Assembly (NCBI RefSeq): GCF_000377565.1
Contig: NZ_KB898368.1
Location: forward strand, 87,402-151,401
Reading direction: 5' to 3'
Length of the DNA stretch: 64,000 nucleotides
DNA from: Rhizobium sp. 2MFCol3.1
GTDB taxonomy: Bacteria; Pseudomonadota; Alphaproteobacteria; Rhizobiales; Rhizobiaceae
A program made the position numbers and the translations under genes. How positions within the stretch are numbered: position 1 is the first letter of the stretch; the number at the start of each line of letters is the position of its first letter. Below are positions 56,363 to 63,483 of this stretch, piece by piece. The notes beneath the pieces are model-generated. The model did no database searches. It had not been told where the DNA came from and worked only from the letters and a program-made list of their open reading frames with translations.

Positions 56363-56941
56363 ATGACATCGACGCTGAACCAGGGGATAAAACGGGCCTT
56401 CGATTTCTGCGCCGCCTTGGGTGGGCTGGTCGTCCTGTCACCCGTGTTGCTTGTGCTGACCATCATGGTCCGGCGCTCCTCGCCCGGCGGCGCGTTCTTC
56501 CGCCAGTTGAGAGTGGGCCGAGACGAAGTGCCGTTCACCTGCCTGAAGTTCAGGACAATGGCGGCCGGAACGCCGAATGTCGGCTCGCACGATGCGGCGG
56601 AATCCTGGATCACGCCGATCGGCAAGACGCTTCGCGCCTACAAGCTCGATGAGCTTCCACAGCTGGTGAATGTGCTGAAGGGTGAGATGAGCCTCGTCGG
56701 TCCGCGTCCGTGCCTGCCGAGCCAGCCGGATGTCATCGCTGCCCGCAGGGCCAAGGGCGTATTTGCTGTTCGCCCCGGCATCACCGGCCTCGCGCAGATT
56801 GCGGGCATCGACATGTCAACGCCCGAAAAGCTCGCCACGGCCGACGCCGAATATGTCAAAACCGCCAGCCTCTGGAACGATATCGCGATGATCCTCGGCT
56901 CCGTCATGGGCAAGGGCAAGGGCGACGCCGCGCGAAAGTAA
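56363..56941 (+). CDS. initiating sugar-phosphate transferase (bacterial sugar transferase, WreU-like)
   Basis: 192 aa. It transfers a sugar 1-phosphate from a nucleotide sugar to undecaprenyl phosphate, beginning repeat-unit synthesis. One N-terminal membrane segment is at residues 10-33 (FDFCAALGGLVVLSPVLLVLTIMV). The catalytic core has GGAFFRQLRVGRDEVPFTCLKFRTM, LRAYKLDELPQLVNVLKGEMSLVGPRPCLPSQP and RPGITGLAQIAG. It lacks the four extra membrane segments of WbaP, so it is of the short WecP/PglC-like size. Its start follows the upstream stop after one base. Confidence 0.93.
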   Translation: MTSTLNQGIKRAFDFCAALGGLVVLSPVLLVLTIMVRRSSPGGAFFRQLRVGRDEVPFTCLKFRTMAAGTPNVGSHDAAESWITPIGKTLRAYKLDELPQLVNVLKGEMSLVGPRPCLPSQPDVIAARRAKGVFAVRPGITGLAQIAGIDMSTPEKLATADAEYVKTASLWNDIAMILGSVMGKGKGDAARK

Positions 56942-56963
56942 TTCGCGGCGCTTTACTCGACGC

Positions 56964-58352
56964 CTACGCCGCTGCCGGCAGGTGGGATGCTTCCGCTGCG
57001 GCCGGGCGCAAGCGCAGATTGCACCAGCAGGCGAAGGCCGATGTGACGAGCGCCAGGCTCTCGCCGATCGCCAGCCGGTTGTTGGAATTGCTGAGAAGCG
57101 TCAGCGCGAAGAAGAAAATGCAGACGAGATAGGTGTGCATCGCAGCGCGGGGAATGAGGCCCTGGCGATACGCTTTGCGAACCGAAACGATGAAGCTTGC
57201 CAGAATAAACGCCATGACGAAGGCGCCGAAGAGACCGAACCGGACCAGTATCTCCAGATAGCCATTGTGCAGCAGCGTGTAGGCCACGTGCGAGTAGCGC
57301 GTGTGCTGCCAGCGCTCCAGCCATTCATTGCCCCAACCAAAGACGGGCGCTGATGAGAAAAGCTCCCAGCCGTTCGACCATAGCTGCAGCCGCTCATCCA
57401 TCGCTGTGGGCGTTTCGCCAGACTGGATCGCCTGCGTGACCGCATCGCCACTATTCGAACTGCCGATAATGCCGACGATCATCGACGCGGTCGCACGCAC
57501 CGTCGGTCCCGCCGTCTTGTCGAGGTTGTGACGGACGACATAGATACCGCCGACGAACAGGATTGCGGCGCAGGCGATCAGCAATCCGCTGCGGGCGCGT
57601 ATCCTGATATAGCGCAGGCCGAGCACGGCGATGACGGGCAGCGTGAACGCCATGGCCAGCCACACACCCTTGGATTTCGCGCCATAGATGGCGATGAGAC
57701 AGAGAACGAGAATGATCGGCGCGATTACCTGCGCCAGGCGCGCGAAACGCGGATCGGCGTTCGGCGTGGTCACGTAGTGCAGCAGCCAGAAGGTCGTCGA
57801 TACGAAGATCAGGCCGCAGGCGACGGCTCCATGGATCTGATTGTTCATAATGAGTGGGATGACGGCGACGCCGGTCGTGATCGTGCTGATGGTGAGGGCT
57901 ACGGTGACCGCAAGCATGATCGAGGCCACGACGAAAAAGGCGGCGATGATCTTCTCCATCTGGCTTTCGTAGAGCGCGAACGCAATACCCAGGATCGGGA
58001 AGAACAGCGGGAACGCAAAGAGCCAGTCTGACCCGCCGTAATCATGGTGTTCCGTGGTCGCGTAAATATAGCCGAAACGCAGGATAACAAAAGCTCCCCA
58101 TCCCATACAAAGCCAGCCCAGCCAGTTCGTGCGTGGGCGCGAGGGCTCCTTCATATAGTAGACCAGCGCGATGATGGCCAATATGGCCGAGGCGTAACGA
58201 TAGGTGTCGCTTTCGACCAGCAAAGCGGAGGGCGAGAGCAGCCACAGAAGGCAGCCGAACAGTCGAAGGGGCAGGCTCATGGCTGCGCTGGATGCGCGGA
58301 ACGAATTATCCAACACTTTGTACTTCTGTTCGCGCGCTTTTCCATGCGTCAA
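56964..58352 (-). CDS. O-antigen ligase/polymerase family membrane protein
   Basis: 462 aa with about 11-12 hydrophobic segments and the Wzy_C-type periplasmic loop at about residues 290-350, which includes NGWELFSSAPVFGWGNEWLERWQHTRYSHVAYTLLHNGYLEILVRFGLFGAFV. The histidine and arginine in this loop are the expected catalytic type for WaaL/Wzy proteins. It would ligate O-antigen to lipid A-core or polymerise repeat units at the periplasmic face. The start is uncertain: TTG at 58352 or an ATG at about 58280. It converges on the initiating transferase gene with a 22-base gap. Confidence 0.85.
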   Translation of the reverse strand: MTHGKAREQKYKVLDNSFRASSAAMSLPLRLFGCLLWLLSPSALLVESDTYRYASAILAIIALVYYMKEPSRPRTNWLGWLCMGWGAFVILRFGYIYATTEHHDYGGSDWLFAFPLFFPILGIAFALYESQMEKIIAAFFVVASIMLAVTVALTISTITTGVAVIPLIMNNQIHGAVACGLIFVSTTFWLLHYVTTPNADPRFARLAQVIAPIILVLCLIAIYGAKSKGVWLAMAFTLPVIAVLGLRYIRIRARSGLLIACAAILFVGGIYVVRHNLDKTAGPTVRATASMIVGIIGSSNSGDAVTQAIQSGETPTAMDERLQLWSNGWELFSSAPVFGWGNEWLERWQHTRYSHVAYTLLHNGYLEILVRFGLFGAFVMAFILASFIVSVRKAYRQGLIPRAAMHTYLVCIFFFALTLLSNSNNRLAIGESLALVTSAFACWCNLRLRPAAAEASHLPAAA

Positions 58353-58567
58353 TGTCGACGGCCGCTCTCATCACCGACATGACGAATGCCGCATCTCTTC
58401 ACGAGCACGGCACGGTTGTTTGATGAAAACCATATTTACGAAAATAGTATGGCCGACAAGTCTGCCATCTGCGTCGTCCAGCCCAAAAAAATGGCCGTTG
58501 TCGCAAAACAACATGGGCGCGACATCATCGTCACTGGAAATCCTGAGCGATGGTCCGGCCACGTCCA

Positions 58568-58765
58568 CTAGTGGGTTGCGCGGTTCTGCTTGGCGAGAGT
58601 GAGGATATAATCGTCGGCAATATCGGCGATGGCCATCGCGATTTCTGCAGGCGAAAATTCCACCTGCTTTTCGCCGAAGATCATCTGATGAACGGCTTCC
58701 TCAATCTGCTGACGGCAGGCCAACAATCGGTCGGCGTGACTAATTTCAATGGCAGGTATCTGCAT
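58568..58765 (-). CDS. small hypothetical protein
   Basis: 65 aa, no recognised family. MQIPAIEISHADRLLACRQQIEEAV is followed by FSPAEIAMAIADIADDYILTLAKQN. It looks like a small two- or three-helix cytoplasmic protein with a regular helix-forming composition. The ATG at 58765 has GGGGA 9 bases upstream; an ATG at 58780 would add five residues. The compact coding-like composition supports a real gene, but no function can be proposed. Confidence 0.55.
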   Translation of the reverse strand: MQIPAIEISHADRLLACRQQIEEAVHQMIFGEKQVEFSPAEIAMAIADIADDYILTLAKQNRATH

Positions 58766-59125
58766 GGCGTTTGTCCCCAATGTGCTGCGCCTGAAACGAA
58801 GTTCCGTGTCCAGATTGCTCCGGCGCTGATAGCCGCAAACGCGACCATGGCCACACGCATGCCCCGATCTTCACTTGCCAGTATAGAGCGTAAGTCCCGT
58901 GAATTGCGTGAAATCGATGTGACACCATTTAAAGTGGTTCTTTTAAATTACTTAACCTTAAAAGATAGAAGAGTGTTGCCTACCTCGCAGGGCGTGTGCC
59001 GCCTGTTTCTGCAACATTCAAGATGAAGCAAAAAGATTTTCCGGCGGTTCTTTACTTTTAGTTGCATTTTTTGGCGACGGCTTCATTATGCGCCAATATT
59101 CCTAATATTGTAGGCGAGGGACGCC
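58766..59125. promoter_or_regulatory. AT-rich control region before the PraR-like gene
   Basis: 360 bases without a recognised gene. From about 58915 to 59110 it is clearly richer in A and T than the flanking DNA. ATTTAAA and TTTAAAT (58927-58948) form a dyad with 7-bp arms and an 8-base spacer. XRE regulators of this kind often repress their own gene, so this dyad may be an autoregulatory site; inference only. Confidence 0.4.
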
Positions 59126-59554
59126 ATGAAGGCGAAATCGACGAACGCGATCGACGGCTATGTCGGGGAACGGGTAAGGCTGCGCCGCAAGATGCTCGGC
59201 ATGAGCCAGGCCAGCCTCGCCGAAGCCCTGGGCATAACTTTTCAGCAGATTCAGAAATACGAAAAAGGCATAAACCGTATCGGCGCGAGCCGGCTTTTGC
59301 GGATGGCCGAAATTTTCGGTGTCACCGTTGGCTATTTCTTCGAGGATGGCGTTGGGGCAACGGGGGATGACAGCGTGCGGCCGGAAACGGACGCCGTCGC
59401 CGCCTTCATGGCCTCGAAGGAAGGCATAGCGCTCGGCAAGGCCTTCATCGCGATAGAAGACCCGAATGTGCGCCAGAAATTGCTAGCGCTGACGCGCAGC
59501 CTTGGCTCCTCGGGTATCGTCATCGCCGACCGCGACGGCGCCGATCAGACTTAA
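59126..59554 (+). CDS. XRE-family helix-turn-helix regulator (PraR/SinR-like)
   Basis: 142 aa. The HTH_3 domain is at about residues 12-66: VGERVRLRRKMLGMSQASLAEALGITFQQIQKYEKGINRIGASRLLRMAEIFGVTVGYFFED. The C-terminal 75 residues (ETDAVAAFMASKEGIALGKAFIAIEDPNVRQKLLALTRSLG) are a dimerisation-type helical region. This architecture is characteristic of alphaproteobacterial regulators including PraR and PhrR, which in rhizobia affect quorum sensing, attachment and stress. It is in the middle of glycan genes, so a role in surface-polysaccharide control is possible but unproven. Confidence 0.9.
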   Translation: MKAKSTNAIDGYVGERVRLRRKMLGMSQASLAEALGITFQQIQKYEKGINRIGASRLLRMAEIFGVTVGYFFEDGVGATGDDSVRPETDAVAAFMASKEGIALGKAFIAIEDPNVRQKLLALTRSLGSSGIVIADRDGADQT

Positions 59555-59681
59555 GATTGATGTAGGTGCCGGCGATGATGCGTTTTGGCTGGTCTCCGGC
59601 AATGCCTTCCCGTCGGTCGCGACCAACGGGTGAGCGGTCCTGACTGATTTCTCTCCGATCCCGAGCTATTCCGATCGGACC

Positions 59682-60836
59682 ATGCCCGCGTCCGAGACGC
59701 TCCTGCGCGTGATGCCCCTGCTTCAGCGTTTCGGGATTACGCGCATTGCGCGCCACACAGGACTGGATCACATCGGAGTACCCGTTTGGTGCGCCTATGC
59801 GCCAAATGCACGGTCGGCCGTGATCGCCCAAGGCAAGGGGTTGTCGGACGAAGACGCCAAGGTGTCGGCGGTCATGGAGGCGCTGGAAAGGGCCGTTGCC
59901 AGCCGTCCCGCAGTCCCATCCTTTGATGCAACAGCGAGGCAGCTTCAGGAGCGGGGGCATCGGCTGGCGACGCTTGATGGCCTGATCGGCTTGCGCAAGG
60001 CCGATATCGGCTTGGATAACATCGTGGAATGGGCGACCGCGCGGGAGTTGCTATCCGGCACGCCCATTCATATCCCGCTGGAAGCCGCCGTTTTGGACCG
60101 GCGGCATGATAGCCGTTTCTGGGTGTCGTCGGATGGTCTTGCCTCAGGAAACAGCCTTGATGAGGCAGTGCTGCATGGGACGCTCGAGCGTATCGAGCGC
60201 GATGCGTTCGTTCTCTGGCAGATCGGCGATAGCGATCATCGGCATGCGACGTGCGTCGATCCAACCGCGTTCGGCGATGAGGTTCTGAACGGACTGGTGC
60301 GAAAGGTCGAGACCGCTGGCCTGGTGCTGAAGGTGTTCGACATTGGCAGCGATATAGCGGTTCCGTGTTTCACCGCGTTGTTGGGACCAAAGTCGGTTCT
60401 ATCAGGTGCGGAGGTGCGTTTCACCGAGGTTACGGGTGGCAGCGGCGCCCATCCTTCGCCGGTGAGAGCCATCATCCGCGCCGTGACCGAGGCGGTCCAA
60501 TCGCGGCTGACCTTTATCAGCGGTGCGCGCGACGACATCTCGCCTGACATGTTTCTGGCGGCATTGCCGGACCAGCTGCGCCGGAGTTTTCTGGCCGCGC
60601 CGGTCAAGACGCCGGTAAGTGCGCCTCTCATTGGGCTTTCGCTCCAGCAGTGCCTTGCTTTCACGCTGGATGCCTTGCGCGATGCGGGTATCACGACGGT
60701 GGCGGCGTTGACCTTGGGTGAACCCGATCTCCCCTTCAGTGTCGTGAAGGTCTTCGTACCGGAACTGGAAAATCCCGAGGGCAGGAGGAAGCGGCGATTT
60801 GGTAGCCGGGCTCTCTCGAAAGCCTTTCTGTCGTGA
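59682..60836 (+). CDS. YcaO-domain ATP-dependent cyclodehydratase-like protein
   Basis: 384 aa from the first ATG. YcaO enzymes use ATP to activate peptide amides, making azolines or thioamides in RiPPs or modifying other proteins. The three ATP/Mg helix motifs are visible: SAVMEALERA, HGTLERIERDAF and RAVTEAVQSR. The C-terminus has no PxPxP tail, so it is not the E1-dependent azoline-forming type; the TfuA-linked or stand-alone types are closer. In-frame codons upstream (59640-59681) encode LTDFSPIPSYSDRT, which looks like family sequence and has no ATG, GTG or TTG. A CTG start at 59640 is therefore possible. Confidence 0.88.
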   Translation: MPASETLLRVMPLLQRFGITRIARHTGLDHIGVPVWCAYAPNARSAVIAQGKGLSDEDAKVSAVMEALERAVASRPAVPSFDATARQLQERGHRLATLDGLIGLRKADIGLDNIVEWATARELLSGTPIHIPLEAAVLDRRHDSRFWVSSDGLASGNSLDEAVLHGTLERIERDAFVLWQIGDSDHRHATCVDPTAFGDEVLNGLVRKVETAGLVLKVFDIGSDIAVPCFTALLGPKSVLSGAEVRFTEVTGGSGAHPSPVRAIIRAVTEAVQSRLTFISGARDDISPDMFLAALPDQLRRSFLAAPVKTPVSAPLIGLSLQQCLAFTLDALRDAGITTVAALTLGEPDLPFSVVKVFVPELENPEGRRKRRFGSRALSKAFLS

Positions 60837-60960
60837 CGGTCTGATCGTGACTGGCGCGGAAAGCTGATAGGTTTCAGCACCTTCAAGTTGTTTCACGCTT
60901 TATTCACGGGCGCGACGCACCCGGCTATCTTATGCTGCTCCCAGTTGGCGGAGAAGAAAT

Positions 60961-61218
60961 ATGAGTGCTGTACCCAAAAGCGACGGGGAAGATCGACGCG
61001 GTAATGTCCGATCGGTTGAAGAGATGAAGGAACTCGCGGCGCTCTCGCGTCTGATCGGCTATGCGCGATGCGCTGCTGAGGATGTCGAGCTTGTCGGCGC
61101 CATGCATTGGCTTGAACTTGCCATGCAGGCGGTCAACCGCGAGATACTTGCATCCCCGAACGTCGAGATGATCGCCCCTTACCTCGACACAACGACAGAC
61201 CGTCGCAACACCCACTGA
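60961..61218 (+). CDS. small hypothetical protein downstream of the YcaO gene
   Basis: 85 aa, family not recognised. The ATG at 60961 has GGAGAAG 5-6 bases upstream. The charged N-terminus (KSDGEDRRGNVRSVEEMKEL) is followed by a helical middle (AALSRLIGYARCAAEDVELVGAMHWLELAMQAVNREI) and a polar tail. It has one cysteine, so it is not an obvious azole-rich RiPP precursor. It is 124 bases after the YcaO stop on the same strand, so co-transcription is possible but not shown. The inverted-repeat element begins 18 bases after its stop. Confidence 0.6.
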   Translation: MSAVPKSDGEDRRGNVRSVEEMKELAALSRLIGYARCAAEDVELVGAMHWLELAMQAVNREILASPNVEMIAPYLDTTTDRRNTH

Positions 61219-61236
61219 CGAACAGGCTCGGCCCTC

Positions 61237-61511
61237 CTAGAGCCTTTCCTGGTTAGATTGAAGCATTCTGTTGGCTCAAACGGAGTCGGATGGCCGCCCG
61301 GCCGGCGCGCGTCGTAGCCAACGCATACGGCCAAGCCGGCCGGACGATCAGGCGGCCCGTTTCAGCCAACCCCGCAGGGGCCGGGCATCTTTCCGCCAGG
61401 GCAAAGGCGATCGGCTCGACCGTACCCGAGGTATGCCCTTCGCCAATCGCCTTTGCCCTGACGAAAACCTGCTCCGGCAGAATGCTTCAATCTAACCAGG
61501 AAAGGCTCTAG
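61237..61511. mobile_element. 275-bp MITE-like element with perfect 34-bp terminal inverted repeats
   Basis: Positions 61237-61270 and 61478-61511 are exact reverse complements (34 of 34 bases). Both ends are CTAG, which matches a CTAG (YTAR-type) target-site duplication, as used by some IS5-family elements. The interior has a second inverted repeat, 61397-61414 with 61443-61460 (17 of 18 pairs). There is no plausible transposase reading frame in the 207-base core. It may be a non-autonomous transposable element or a long palindromic intergenic repeat. Confidence 0.75.
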
Positions 61512-61978
61512 GCTACGTGTGAAGCCGCCGGTTGTTCGACGGCTTTCGCATAGACGCACAGGTTTTTCGACTGATCGAAGCCATTGGCGCGGTAGTAGTC
61601 CGCAACGCCGCCGGCCTGGCGGGACACCAGCCATATTTGCTTGTAGCGCAACCGCACCGCTTCGCGCTCGATATGCGAGAGAAGCATGGTGCCGATTCCC
61701 ATCCTCTGATGCGATGGCGAGATGGCGATCTCGGCAATGTATAGGCCCGTGCCGATCGCCGATGTATATGGCGAGGCGAACACGAAACCAACGATCTGAT
61801 CGCTGTCGAAGGCCGCCAAGGCTATAGTGCCGGCTGATGAACACAATTCGGCCAGGCGTCGCCTGGCATTGTCCAGATCCCAGCGCTCCTCCCAGGGGGG
61901 AGCGGCATATGCCTTGACGATGATGTCCGCGCTGGCCAGCGCCTCTGCCTGATCAATTCGTCTTACGCTGAACGTCAT
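61508..61978 (-). CDS. GNAT-family N-acetyltransferase
   Basis: 156 aa. The acetyl-CoA-binding core is visible: LYIAEIAISPSHQRMGIGTMLLSHIEREAVR, with QRMGIGTMLL as the Q/RxxGxG/A pyrophosphate loop, and the C-terminal YYRANGFDQSKNLCVYAK strand pair. It transfers an acetyl group from acetyl-CoA to an amine; the substrate is unknown. The TAG stop (61508-61510) lies inside the last bases of the inverted-repeat element, so insertion of that element probably fixed the present C-terminus. Confidence 0.88.
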   Translation of the reverse strand: MTFSVRRIDQAEALASADIIVKAYAAPPWEERWDLDNARRRLAELCSSAGTIALAAFDSDQIVGFVFASPYTSAIGTGLYIAEIAISPSHQRMGIGTMLLSHIEREAVRLRYKQIWLVSRQAGGVADYYRANGFDQSKNLCVYAKAVEQPAASHVA

Positions 61979-62220
61979 ACGAACCTGCTACCGACCGATG
62001 CTCTTTTGCGTTAACCGGCACAATAAAACATAAGCATGCCTGCAGATGTTGTGACTTCGACGTGACACAGCCTACGGGTGAATCAAAAGCGCGCTACGTA
62101 CATCCCCGAATGCAAGTAGGGCGAGCGCGCGGATATGATCGCGTTCCGATGTTGACTTTAGCATTCAGCATTCCAGATCCTTAACTTCGACTGTTTCGCG
62201 CTGACGTTTGGAGGAAATGC

Positions 62221-62919
62221 ATGGCGGATTTGACAGTTTATATTGGATGGGATTCCCGCGAAGATATTGCCTACCAGGTTGCCAAGGCCACGTTGCTCAA
62301 GAACGCATCGATTGGTGTCGAGGTACACCCCATCAAGCTGCAGGAGCTTGTTGATCGGGGTGTGTACACCCGCGAAGTAGACCCTCTCGCATCGACCGAG
62401 TTTACCTATTCCCGTTTCTTCACGCCCTGGCTTGCCGGTTACAAGGGCTGGGCGCTGTTTTGCGACTGCGACTTCCTCTTCTTCGGCGATGTCGCCGACC
62501 TCCTGCGCTACAAGGACGACAGCAAGGCGGTTGCCTGCGTCCATCACGATTACACCCCCAAGGAGGGCGTGAAGATGGATGGCAAGGTGCAGACCAATTA
62601 CCCCCGCAAGAACTGGTCCTCGTTCATGCTGTTCAATTGCGAGCACCCTTCCACCCGCCAGCTGACGCCCGAGCTCGTCAATTCGCAGACCGGCGCCTAT
62701 CTTCACCGCCTTCAGTGGGCGGATGACAGCGAGATCGGCGAGATACCGGAAGAATGGAACTGGCTGGAAGGCTGGAGCACCAAGCCAACCCAAGGCCTTC
62801 CGAAGGCCGTCCACTACACCAATGGCGGCCCGTGGTTTCACAATTGGCAGGACGTCGAATACGCGGATGTCTGGCTTGAAAAGGCACGCGCGCTCGACCC
62901 GCATTTCGCACCTGTGTGA
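62221..62919 (+). CDS. glycosyltransferase-like protein (GT8/GT-A fold type)
   Basis: 232 aa. Features of a GT-A nucleotide-sugar transferase are a first strand DLTVYIGWDSREDIAYQVAKATLLKNA, the FTYSRFFTPWLAGYKGWALFCDCDFLFFGDVADLL segment with metal-binding D82-C-D84, and a conserved VHYTNGGPWFHNW near the end, typical of GT8-like proteins. It has no signal or membrane segment, so it acts in the cytoplasm. The ribosome site GGAGG lies 8 bases upstream. It starts a second glycan operon with an acyltransferase gene three bases downstream. Confidence 0.85.
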   Translation: MADLTVYIGWDSREDIAYQVAKATLLKNASIGVEVHPIKLQELVDRGVYTREVDPLASTEFTYSRFFTPWLAGYKGWALFCDCDFLFFGDVADLLRYKDDSKAVACVHHDYTPKEGVKMDGKVQTNYPRKNWSSFMLFNCEHPSTRQLTPELVNSQTGAYLHRLQWADDSEIGEIPEEWNWLEGWSTKPTQGLPKAVHYTNGGPWFHNWQDVEYADVWLEKARALDPHFAPV

Positions 62920-62922
62920 CCG

Positions 62923-63483
62923 GTGAACCTCGGATTTCTGGCGCGCCTCCGCGCCGCCTTGTCAGGCGGAGCGCTGCGGATCGGGTATCGCCCGAATATG
63001 CCGTATCTGCCGAAGCTTCGCTATCGGCACGGCAAGATCGAAATCGGTGACCGGCTCTTCACTGAATGTGGTGTGGTCCTCGATGCGCAGAGCGGTAAGA
63101 TCGAGATCGGAAACAATGTCTCGCTCAACGATTACTCGATCGTGCTGGGACATGGCGGTGTCAGGATCGGAGACAGTACCAGGATCGCGGCACATGTCGT
63201 CATCGTCTCGTTCGAGCACAGCTACGAGGACTCCACTGTTCTCATCAGGGATCAGCCGATCAAAAAGGGCAGGGTGGAGATCGGCAGGGACGTCTGGATC
63301 GGCGCGGGTGCCAAGGTGCTTGCCGGCAGCAACATCGCAGACGGCTGCGTCATCGGTGCGAATAGCGTCGTCAAGGGGGCGACAGAGCCGTTTGGTGTCT
63401 ATGTGGGCTCGCCCGCGCGCTTAGTCAAAAAGCGCGCCTTGCCCGATATGAAAGCGCCCGACACGACAGGGAGGGAACGATGA
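62923..63483 (+). CDS. left-handed beta-helix acyltransferase (hexapeptide repeat)
   Basis: 186 aa. Hexapeptide repeats are visible over about residues 35-165: GKIEIGDRLF, GKIEIGNNVSLNDYSIVLGHGGVRIGDSTRIAAHVVIV, GRVEIGRDVWIGAGAKVLAGSNIADGCVIGANSVV. The catalytic-type His is in SFEHSYED. The family transfers acetyl or other acyl groups to sugars. The context between two glycosyltransferase-like genes suggests modification of a surface glycan. The start is GTG at 62923, close to the upstream stop, and its stop overlaps the next gene (ATGA). Confidence 0.9.
   Translation: MNLGFLARLRAALSGGALRIGYRPNMPYLPKLRYRHGKIEIGDRLFTECGVVLDAQSGKIEIGNNVSLNDYSIVLGHGGVRIGDSTRIAAHVVIVSFEHSYEDSTVLIRDQPIKKGRVEIGRDVWIGAGAKVLAGSNIADGCVIGANSVVKGATEPFGVYVGSPARLVKKRALPDMKAPDTTGRER

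Noticed and set aside
58371..58571. Overlapping small frames on both strands between the O-antigen ligase gene and the 65-aa gene
   Set aside because: Neither has a ribosome site; both are open over the same bases, and no feature decides for one.
61271..61511. Short reading frames inside the inverted-repeat element
   Set aside because: They are Arg/Pro-rich, lack ribosome sites and lie in a palindromic region; none resembles a transposase.
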